The translations under genes were made by a program, and so were the position numbers. Shown here one piece after another: positions 18,642-25,693 of a stretch of DNA of 64,000 nucleotides (position 1 is the first letter of the stretch; every line of letters starts with the position of its first letter). The DNA comes from Luteitalea sp. TBR-22 (GTDB lineage Bacteria; Acidobacteriota; Vicinamibacteria; Vicinamibacterales; Vicinamibacteraceae), in NCBI RefSeq assembly GCF_016865485.1, contig NZ_AP024452.1, positions 5,416,501 through 5,480,500 on the forward strand, read 5' to 3'. The notes beneath the pieces were generated by a model. That model was not told the origin of the DNA, made no database searches, and worked only from the letters and a program-made list of their open reading frames with translations.

Positions 18642-21596
18642 TCAGTTCAACGGCTTCAGCAGCATCACCTGCACGGTCGTCGAGCCGAGCCCCCGGTACC
18701 GATCGGGCAGGAAGCTGTGCCCCACCTCGCCGCGGATGAAGGCGACCTTGCCAGGCACGCGAACGTTGAAGGCGACGCCGACGCCGGTCAGCGGCTCCCA
18801 CGGGATGGCGCTCACGCCGGGCACGCCACCGGGCCGGGTGCGGCCCCAGGCCTGGTCGACGAAGAAATCCATCCGGTACTGGTCGAGCAGGTTGAAGGAG
18901 TACTGCCCTCGCGCCATCGCGAGCTCGCCGTAGCGCACGCCCGCCGACGGCACGCCGTGGATCCGGGTGTCGTCGAACAGCCCGAACTGGTACTGGCTGA
19001 ACCGATCGAGCTGGTCGCCGCCGAAGTACGCGCCGTTGACGATGATCTTGCTGAACGGGCCGAGGTAGAACGCCTTGGTGGCCACCGCCTGGTACTTCGC
19101 ATACGCGGCCGGCGTCGCGGTGAGCGCCGTGGGATCGCCCCAGGGCCGCCACGACGCGCGCCGCGCCCACGTGCCGTTGGCGGTCAGCGAATAGCCGCTG
19201 CGCCGGTACTCGTACAGCAGCCCGACGCCGTTGGTCACCGTGCTGGTCGGCGTGACGAAGTCCTCGGCGGTCGTGGTGTTGCGCACGTAGCCGTCGAAGC
19301 GGAACAGGTACTGTCCGGAGATCCGCTGGTACGTGGTCGCCTGCCAGCCGAGGTTCAGGCCGGTGGACAGCGGCCACGTGAGCAGGCTCTGATCCTCGCG
19401 CTCGCCTGCAGGTCCGAACAACCGATCCGTCGACGGCGGGGCAATCGCGAAGAAGTCGAGCGAGGCATCGACCTTCCCCCACAGCGCCTTCGGCCGCTGG
19501 ATGTTGCCGGCGGCGAGCACCCCCGCGAACAGTACCGCCACCTGCGTGTCCTGCCGGCCGCGGAAGCGGAAATTCAGGTAGTTGATGCCACCAATCGGCA
19601 GCGGATAGCCGAAGCCGGGGTCGATGGTCACGCCGAGCGCGAGGGCCTTGGCTCGTGTCGTGGCGACATCGGATACCACGCGGCGATCGCCCTCCTTGAC
19701 GAAGTAGCGCACACCCGCGTCCGTGTCCCGATACATCGTCCGCGCCCCGCCACGTGCTTCCTGCCGCTGCGCCGCGAAGTCGCCCGGCGCGATGGCGTAG
19801 TCGGAGAACGTGATGCGCCGCTCGACGAGCAGGTTGCGGCCGGCGATGAGGATCAACTGCTGGTTGTACATCCGCGCCGGTAGCCACACCTCGCGGCCGT
19901 CCGACGCGCGGACCGGTGCGAAGTCCTGCACCTCGTCGTTGGAGATCACCGGCGCCGACAGCGCCGTCTGCGCGGCCTGCTGGCGGACGCGCGCGTAGGT
20001 CGTCTTGTCGATCCACACGGTGCCGCGATACAGCGACTGGTCCTTGCGCTCCGGCTCGAACACCACGACCCACGTGTCGCGTCCCGCGATCGCCTCGGAA
20101 CCCTGCAACCGGTAGCGGTACCGCGCGTCGAGCTCGATCTGCAACGGCGGCGTGAGGACCTTCTCGGCCTGCAGCAGCGGGAACGGCGGCCGCGGCTCGC
20201 CGAACTTCGCGCCGTTGACGCTGAACTCGCGCTCCTCCCACTCGGTGCCCTCGACGCGATCGACGAAGAACCGGTTGACGGTGATCACGTCGTAGCCCGG
20301 GTCGGTGACCGTGGGCCGGAAGTACTGCTGGATCCGGCCGTTCATCACGTACCGGGGCGACGCGTCGCGCTCGAGCGCCTGGCGCGCCTGGTGCCGCGCG
20401 AGGATCTCCTCCACCGTGGGCAGGCGGGCGCCGGTCACTTCCTCCTGCGCGATGAAACCGGCCTCGGCCCCGCGGTTGAAGTCCACCACCCACGGGCCCT
20501 GCCCCGGCAGCACCACCGTGGCCTCCGTCCGCTGCCGCGCGTCGTCGCGCGTCACGCGCAAGGCCGGGCGATCCCGACCGGTCAGCGGGTCCCGCACCAC
20601 CACGGTGCCCGCCGACGGGAGCACGAGGGAGAGATCGAGCCGCTCCTCCGATGGGCCGAGGCCGTCGACCACCAGGTACGTCCCGAGCGTCGACAGGTTG
20701 TAGAGCAGGCGCCAGCGGCGCGAGCCCGTCACGTCCACGTCGTTGGCCGAGATGCGCAGCGTGTCGGGCGTGGTGCTGACTGTCGCGAGGTCGGAAGGGT
20801 CGAGATCGCGCAGGCGGCCGGCCACCGGGAGAACCGCCCGAAGCGCCTGTGCCGAGAGCACGTAGCCGCGCGCCGCGATGGGCGCGCCCGCCGACGACAC
20901 CTCGAGTTCCGCGAAGCGCGCCGCGCCAGCGCGCGCGCTGGCTGCCGCCGGGGCGTCGACGACGGCGAAAGTGCCCTGGACCAGGCTCGCGCCCGGGTCG
21001 CGATCGGCAATCCAGCGCGTGGTCGACTCCACGTCGCCACCCGCGTCAATCGCGTACGCATCGAGCGAGGGCGCCACGTCAGGGGTGACGAGCGCGTCGC
21101 GCGCGGCGCTCGTCGATGCCGGCCCCCCGAGCACGATCGGGATGCCGGCGTCGCGGGCACGAATCTCGGCAGCCGCGAGCTTCACCAGAAACGCGCCTGT
21201 TCGTACGCCAGGGGAGGAAGACGCCCTCACATCTCCCAACACCAGTTCGACGGCCGCAAGGGCCGGCGCCGCAGCCACCACGTCGCGGATCCACTGCGGC
21301 CACGCTGCGGCGTCGATGCTGCCGGGCTCCGGGACGACGACCGACAGCCACACCGGCCACCCGCGCGAAGCCGCGACGCGGCCAGCCGCATCAGGCGCCA
21401 GCGCGGGTACGACGATGCGGCGCGCCGCGCGCAGTCCCTCCGGGGGTGATGGCAGGGTCGGCCAGGCGGGCTCGTCGGCCGGGAGCAGTTCGAAGAAGAG
21501 CCGTGGGGGCCTCGGCTGAGAGGGCTGCGCGCCCGCCCACGGAGCCGCCAGGCATGTGGCGAGCACCGCGAAGACGGCGCTCAGTCGGCCAGCCAT
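18642..21596 (-). CDS. Large exported outer-membrane protein of the polyene region
   Basis: A 984-residue protein with a signal peptide (about 1-23, ending AGAQP). Residues 30-400 form an alpha/beta region with no family I can name with confidence. Residues about 440-690 are beta-rich and resemble LolA/LolB-like lipoprotein-carrier folds (WVVVFEPERKDQSLY and TVWIDKTTYARV). From about 690 to the C-terminus the sequence alternates aromatic and small residues as in a transmembrane beta-barrel. The ATG lies 16 bp inside the end of the deacetylase gene, so it belongs to the KS-beta, KR, ACP and deacetylase operon. It may receive or anchor the polyene lipid at the outer membrane, but this is inferred from context only. 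Confidence 0.7.
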   Translation of the reverse strand: MAGRLSAVFAVLATCLAAPWAGAQPSQPRPPRLFFELLPADEPAWPTLPSPPEGLRAARRIVVPALAPDAAGRVAASRGWPVWLSVVVPEPGSIDAAAWPQWIRDVVAAAPALAAVELVLGDVRASSSPGVRTGAFLVKLAAAEIRARDAGIPIVLGGPASTSAARDALVTPDVAPSLDAYAIDAGGDVESTTRWIADRDPGASLVQGTFAVVDAPAAASARAGAARFAELEVSSAGAPIAARGYVLSAQALRAVLPVAGRLRDLDPSDLATVSTTPDTLRISANDVDVTGSRRWRLLYNLSTLGTYLVVDGLGPSEERLDLSLVLPSAGTVVVRDPLTGRDRPALRVTRDDARQRTEATVVLPGQGPWVVDFNRGAEAGFIAQEEVTGARLPTVEEILARHQARQALERDASPRYVMNGRIQQYFRPTVTDPGYDVITVNRFFVDRVEGTEWEEREFSVNGAKFGEPRPPFPLLQAEKVLTPPLQIELDARYRYRLQGSEAIAGRDTWVVVFEPERKDQSLYRGTVWIDKTTYARVRQQAAQTALSAPVISNDEVQDFAPVRASDGREVWLPARMYNQQLILIAGRNLLVERRITFSDYAIAPGDFAAQRQEARGGARTMYRDTDAGVRYFVKEGDRRVVSDVATTRAKALALGVTIDPGFGYPLPIGGINYLNFRFRGRQDTQVAVLFAGVLAAGNIQRPKALWGKVDASLDFFAIAPPSTDRLFGPAGEREDQSLLTWPLSTGLNLGWQATTYQRISGQYLFRFDGYVRNTTTAEDFVTPTSTVTNGVGLLYEYRRSGYSLTANGTWARRASWRPWGDPTALTATPAAYAKYQAVATKAFYLGPFSKIIVNGAYFGGDQLDRFSQYQFGLFDDTRIHGVPSAGVRYGELAMARGQYSFNLLDQYRMDFFVDQAWGRTRPGGVPGVSAIPWEPLTGVGVAFNVRVPGKVAFIRGEVGHSFLPDRYRGLGSTTVQVMLLKPLN

Positions 21597-22420
21597 GCCC
21601 TGGCGTCGGGCAACTCGCAGAGCGGCCCGAACTCCGCCCCCGCCAGCACCTGCCGCAGCCGTTCCCGGAAGCCCGACAGCTTGTAGTAATGCGCGAACGC
21701 GAGTGGCGCCGGCAGGCGGACGTGCGGGGGGGCGGGATCGAGCTCCCATGGATGCACAGTAAGGACGGCCGGGTCTCCGTCACGGTTGTTCGCCGCGATG
21801 GCGGAGACGACGTCGGCCGGCGCGGCCTTGCGCAGGCCCCAGCCCCAGCCGAGGGGCACCGCGTGGCCAGCAAGACGCCCGACGAGCGGCGGCACCTCGA
21901 GCAAGGCTCCCGCGGGCGTCGCCAGCGGGTACGGGCGACGCGGGTAGCCGGGCGACCCGACGCGCGCCACGGGGGCCCGACTCGCGTCGATGCGGAGGCC
22001 CTCCTCGGCGAGGATGGCCGGGCCCCACGGCGCCCGGTGGTTGAGCGACCACTCCGGCGCGCGGAACGACACCACCGGGCCCGCGCCGGCGGCCGCCAGG
22101 GCGGCGAGGTTGTCGCGCAGGTCCTGCCGGAACGCCTCCGGCGTCATCTCGAAGATCCGGCGATGCCGGTGACCGTGCAGGCCGATCTCGTGGCCGCCGT
22201 CGCGGATCTCGCGGATGAGGGCGGGATGGCGCTCCGCCACCCAGCCCACCACCAGGAAGGTGCCGCGCTGGCCGGCGGCCGCGAGGTCATCGAGCAGGGC
22301 GCGCGTGGTGGGCACGACGCGGCTCTCGAGGCGGTCCCACTGCGACGCGGGCAGCCGGTCGTCGACGCCGCAGATGTGGAACCAGTCCTCGACGTCGACC
22401 GTGAAGGCGTTCAACGCCAT
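21581..22420 (-). CDS. Polysaccharide deacetylase (NodB-type)
   Basis: A 279-residue carbohydrate esterase of the NodB/CE4 fold. The metal-site region starts with FTVDVEDWFH at residues 6-15. The histidine motif appears as HEIGLHGHRHRR, and VSFRAPEWSL and VLTVHPWEL are later family motifs. The sequence resembles the DUF3473-containing deacetylases found with exopolysaccharide loci. It lacks a signal peptide. It starts five bases after the ACP stop, inside the polyene operon, which is unusual. It may remove an acetyl group from a sugar or lipid head group; alternatively it belongs to an envelope polysaccharide pathway and is only co-transcribed. Confidence 0.85.
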   Translation of the reverse strand: MALNAFTVDVEDWFHICGVDDRLPASQWDRLESRVVPTTRALLDDLAAAGQRGTFLVVGWVAERHPALIREIRDGGHEIGLHGHRHRRIFEMTPEAFRQDLRDNLAALAAAGAGPVVSFRAPEWSLNHRAPWGPAILAEEGLRIDASRAPVARVGSPGYPRRPYPLATPAGALLEVPPLVGRLAGHAVPLGWGWGLRKAAPADVVSAIAANNRDGDPAVLTVHPWELDPAPPHVRLPAPLAFAHYYKLSGFRERLRQVLAGAEFGPLCELPDARAWLAD

Positions 22421-22425
22421 GGGCG

Positions 22426-22683
22426 CTAGGCGGTCTTGCGCTGCGCCTCGATGTACTCGGCGATGGCGTCCACCGACTGCAGCACCTTGCCGCCGGTCTC
22501 CTCGTCGCCGATCACCACGCCGAACGAGCGCTCGATCTCGAGGACCAGCTCGAGGGCATCGATCGAGTCGAGCCCGAGGCCGGCGCCGAACAAGGGGGCG
22601 GCGCTGTCGATCTCGTCAGGCGAGATGGGCAGCTTGAGGGCACGCACGATGGCGGCCTTGATGTCGGAACGCAAGTCAGTCAT
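22426..22683 (-). CDS. Acyl carrier protein
   Basis: An 85-residue ACP with the phosphopantetheine site S40 in LGLDSIDALEL. The four-helix pattern is complete, and the C-terminal segment VDAIAEYIEAQ is typical. Seven bases separate it from the ketoreductase and five from the deacetylase gene, so it is part of one operon with KS-beta. It would carry the growing polyene or aryl acyl chain. Confidence 0.93.
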   Translation of the reverse strand: MTDLRSDIKAAIVRALKLPISPDEIDSAAPLFGAGLGLDSIDALELVLEIERSFGVVIGDEETGGKVLQSVDAIAEYIEAQRKTA

Positions 22684-22690
22684 GAGTGCC

Positions 22691-23443
22691 TTACACGAGC
22701 CCGCCGTCCACGCCGATCACCTGCCCGGTGACGTACGCTGCCGCGTCCGAGCTCAGGAACGCCACCATCTCGGCGACCTCGGCCGCCGTCCCCAGTCGCC
22801 CTACCGGCACGTTGCGCAGGTGCGCCTCGCGCGTCGCCTCCGGTATCGCCGCGGTCATGTCCGTCTCGATGAGCCCGGGCATCACGGCGTTGACCAGCAC
22901 GCCCTTGGGCGCCAGTTCCCGCGACAGCGTGCGGGTGAGCCCGATGAGTCCGCCCTTGGACGCCGCGTAGTTGGCCTGGCCGGGCAGTCCCGCCACCGCG
23001 CTCGGTGACGTCAGGCTGATGATCCGGCCCCACCTGCGCACGAGCATGCCCCGCACCACCGCCCGCGCGCAGAAGAAGGCACCGTCGAGGTTGGGCCGCA
23101 GGACGGCGTCCCACTTCTCGCGGTCCATCATCATCAGGTAACCGTCGCGGGTGACCCCGGCGTTGTTCACCAGGATGTCGATGTTGCCAAGCGCACTGGT
23201 GGCATCGGCGACCATCCGCTGGACCTGCGCCTCATCGGCGACGTCGCATTGCGTCGTCCACACACGCGCCCCTTCCGCCTCGAGCGCCGTCACCAGCGCC
23301 CGCGCAGGTTCCTCGCGTTCCCGATAGGAGAAGGCCACCGCCGCGCCGCGACGGGCCAGCACCTCGACGATGGCGCGACCGATGCCGCGCGATCCACCAG
23401 TGACCAGGGCGACCCGGCCAGACAAGGCAAGCGATTCGTACAC
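22691..23443 (-). CDS. 3-oxoacyl-ACP reductase (FabG-type SDR)
   Basis: A 250-residue short-chain dehydrogenase. The cofactor motif is TGGSRGIG at 15-22, with NNAG at 93-96. The catalytic residues are probably S146, Y159 and K163 in YAASK, and the C-terminus VTGQVIGVDGG is characteristic of FabG-type ketoreductases. The GTG start at 23443 gives the normal family N-terminus; further upstream the frame runs through a heptad repeat and encodes only low-complexity sequence. It would reduce the beta-keto group after each condensation by the KS pair. Confidence 0.93.
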   Translation of the reverse strand: MYESLALSGRVALVTGGSRGIGRAIVEVLARRGAAVAFSYREREEPARALVTALEAEGARVWTTQCDVADEAQVQRMVADATSALGNIDILVNNAGVTRDGYLMMMDREKWDAVLRPNLDGAFFCARAVVRGMLVRRWGRIISLTSPSAVAGLPGQANYAASKGGLIGLTRTLSRELAPKGVLVNAVMPGLIETDMTAAIPEATREAHLRNVPVGRLGTAAEVAEMVAFLSSDAAAYVTGQVIGVDGGLV

Positions 23444-23508
23444 GCCGGTCCCACGCGGCCGTCCGGATGGGGACCGCGAAAGGCACAGTCTATACCAAGG
23501 GTGAAGAC

Positions 23509-23676
23509 GGGCACCGGGCACCGGGCACCGGGCACCGGGCACCGGGTACGGGGCGCCGGGCACCGGGCACCGGGCACCGGGCACCGGGCACCGGGTACGG
23601 GGCGCCGGGCGCCGGGTACCGGGCGCCGGGCACCGGGCACCGGGTACGGGGCGCCGGGCGCCGGGTACCGGGCGCC
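23509..23676. repeat. 24-unit heptanucleotide tandem array
   Basis: Twenty-four uninterrupted 7-nt units occupy this stretch. The main word is gggcacc and the variants are gggtacg, gggcgcc and gggtacc. The variants themselves recur in order (gggtacg then gggcgcc), which suggests block duplication. The array lies between KS-beta and the ketoreductase on the minus strand and separates two otherwise tightly packed parts of the operon. It has no spacer structure and is not a CRISPR array. Confidence 0.92.
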
Positions 23677-23723
23677 GGCCAGCGCGCAGCGGGCCAGCGG
23701 GGCCGGGTAGCGGGACCGGGTGG

Positions 23724-24971
23724 CTAGTGCACCTTGATGACGAGGCTGTAGTTGGTGCCGCCGCTGGCGAAGCTGTTCACGAGCACGTACGGGGAGGCGA
23801 GCGGCGCGGCCGCCCCCATCACCCAGCCGAGCGGGGCCAGCGATGGGTCGGGGTTGGCGAGCCCGGCCGTGGGCGCGACGAGGCCACGCCGGCCGGCCAT
23901 CACGGCCGCGACGAGCGACGCCGCGGCCGCCATCCCGCCTTCCCCGACCGCGCCCTTGACCGATGTCGTCGCGACAGGGCGCCCGCCGAAGACCTCGGCG
24001 ATGGCGCCAGCCTCCAGGCGATCGAAGTCGATGGCGCCGTTGGCGGCGGCGTACACCGCGCCGACCTCGTCGGGACGCACGCCGGCCTCGTCGAGCGCCA
24101 TGCGCATGCAGCGCACGAGCGGTCCCGAATCGGTGGGCCAGGCGTTGACCGCCGTGACGCCGGCGTTGGCGCCGACGCCGAGCACCTCGCCCAGCACCGC
24201 CGCCTGCCGCGCCTCGGCGCGCGCCAGGTCCTCGACCACCAGCACGAAGCCGCCTTCGCCCATCACGAAGCCGTTGCGGGTGGCATCGAACGGCCGCGCC
24301 CCTTCCGGGTAAGCGCCTGTGACCGACAGCACGCCGAACCAGTCGTGCACCTGGAAGTAGAGGTCGTAGATGTCCTCGGCGCCGCCGGTGACCAGAGCCC
24401 CGGCCTTGCCGGCGCGGATGAGGTCGCTGGCCAGCGCCACCGCCGCCAGGCCTGATGCTTCCTTGTAGCTCAGCGTCGTGTTCGGACCGCGCAGTTTCTC
24501 CTCGAGCGCCACGAGGCTCGCCGCGGCATTGCCGACCGTGTTGCTGAACAGCAACGCCGGCGCGCCAGTGGGACCGAGCTCGAGGAGGCGATCGAGAAAC
24601 TCGCCGGTCGAGTGCACGCCGCAGGTGCAGGTGCCGAACACCACGCCCACATCGTCGTAGCCAGCGTCGGAGCGCGGCAGGCCCGCCGCGTCGAGCGCGA
24701 GCCGGGCCGAGGCCACGGCCAGGGCGCCTACCTCGTCCATGCGACGCAGCTTCATCGGCGGGATGAAGGCGCCCGGCGTGAAGTCGATCAGCTCGGCTGC
24801 CTGCTTGGCGCGCCGTTCCGAGACGTCGAACGAGGTGATTGGCCGGATGCCCGAGTGGCCGGCGAGCAGCGCGTCGAGGAAGGCGTCGGTCTGGCCGAGG
24901 CTGGAGCAGGCGGCAACGCCAGTGATTGCGGCCCGTCGCTGCACGGGCGGTACGTTACCATTTCGATTCAT
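23724..24971 (-). CDS. Ketosynthase-like chain-length-factor subunit (KS-beta), triad lost
   Basis: A 415-residue thiolase-fold protein clearly related to KASII. At the active-site cysteine position it has E171 in SYKEASGL; the first histidine is replaced by A309 (VYAAANGAID) and the second by E344 (KGAVGEGGMAAA). All three catalytic residues are therefore changed, as in chain-length factors of type II polyketide and aryl polyene systems, where the subunit pairs with an active KS and shapes the pocket. Its partner is probably the KS at 14374. The ATG overlaps the start codon of the divergent LolA-like gene; a GTG at 24944 (VQRRAAITGV) would give a more usual KS N-terminus. Confidence 0.88.
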   Translation of the reverse strand: MNRNGNVPPVQRRAAITGVAACSSLGQTDAFLDALLAGHSGIRPITSFDVSERRAKQAAELIDFTPGAFIPPMKLRRMDEVGALAVASARLALDAAGLPRSDAGYDDVGVVFGTCTCGVHSTGEFLDRLLELGPTGAPALLFSNTVGNAAASLVALEEKLRGPNTTLSYKEASGLAAVALASDLIRAGKAGALVTGGAEDIYDLYFQVHDWFGVLSVTGAYPEGARPFDATRNGFVMGEGGFVLVVEDLARAEARQAAVLGEVLGVGANAGVTAVNAWPTDSGPLVRCMRMALDEAGVRPDEVGAVYAAANGAIDFDRLEAGAIAEVFGGRPVATTSVKGAVGEGGMAAAASLVAAVMAGRRGLVAPTAGLANPDPSLAPLGWVMGAAAPLASPYVLVNSFASGGTNYSLVIKVH

Positions 24972-25665
24972 GGCTCTTCAACGGCCGCTTCGACGAGTCT
25001 TCGCCTCCGGAGTCGCCCTGTGGCTGGCCACGGCGGGCGCCGGCGCTGCGGGATCGGGGGCGACGCAGGCCCCGGCACCGCCGGCGACGGCGGCCGCCGA
25101 TCCGTTCGACGAGATCTTCCGCCGCGGCGCCCCGGTCGAGGCGACGTTGAAGACGGTGTCGGCCAGCTTCGTCGAGACCAGCACCTCCACCCTGCTCAAG
25201 GCGCCGCAGGTGGCGCGTGGCACGCTCGTCGGCCGACGGCCCAACCAGGTGCGCCTCGACTACACCGGCAGCGACCCGCGCACGGTCATCGTCAACGGCA
25301 ACACGCTGGCAATCGACTGGCCGTCGCGGGCGACGCGCGACAGCCGCGACATCACCAGCACGATGCGACGCGCCGAGCGCTTCTTCGTCCTGTCGTCGCC
25401 GGCCGAGCTGCGCAAGCACTTCGAGATCGCGACCGTCGACGCGCCTGACCGGAAGGGCGCCTGGCGCGTCGCCTTCACCCCCAGGCGCCGGCAGATGCGC
25501 GAGGGGGTGAATCGCGTGCTGCTGTGGATCGACAAGGCCTCGCTGCAGCTCCAGGCGCTGAAGATGGAGTATCCCGGCGGCGATGCCCGGCTGATGGAAT
25601 TCAGCGACGTCCGCCTCAATCCCCCGGTGGACGCCCAGGCGTTCACGGTCGCCCCGCGACGCTGA
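24970..25665 (+). CDS. LolA-like outer-membrane lipoprotein carrier protein
   Basis: A 231-residue exported protein with a signal peptide (about 1-26). The half-barrel LolA-type fold shows in FVETSTSTLLKAPQVARG, PNQVRLDYTGSDP, NTLAIDWPS and the C-terminal FSDVRLNPPVDAQAFTV. LolA-like proteins accompany MMPL exporters in aryl polyene and xanthomonadin loci, where they are thought to ferry the lipid-linked pigment across the periplasm. It is the first gene of a plus-strand operon running to the YdjM-like gene. The start has no clear ribosome-binding site; an in-frame GTG exists at 24922. Confidence 0.85.
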   Translation: MALQRPLRRVFASGVALWLATAGAGAAGSGATQAPAPPATAAADPFDEIFRRGAPVEATLKTVSASFVETSTSTLLKAPQVARGTLVGRRPNQVRLDYTGSDPRTVIVNGNTLAIDWPSRATRDSRDITSTMRRAERFFVLSSPAELRKHFEIATVDAPDRKGAWRVAFTPRRRQMREGVNRVLLWIDKASLQLQALKMEYPGGDARLMEFSDVRLNPPVDAQAFTVAPRR

Positions 25666-25693
25666 CCGCCATTCGCAGCCCGGCTCCCCGCAC

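Noticed and set aside
23444-23584. N-terminal extension of the ketoreductase rich in Pro, Gly and Ala
   Set aside because: It is only the translated heptad array; the GTG at 23443 gives the normal SDR start.
23509-23676. CRISPR array
   Set aside because: The units are 7 nt with no spacers and no cas genes nearby.
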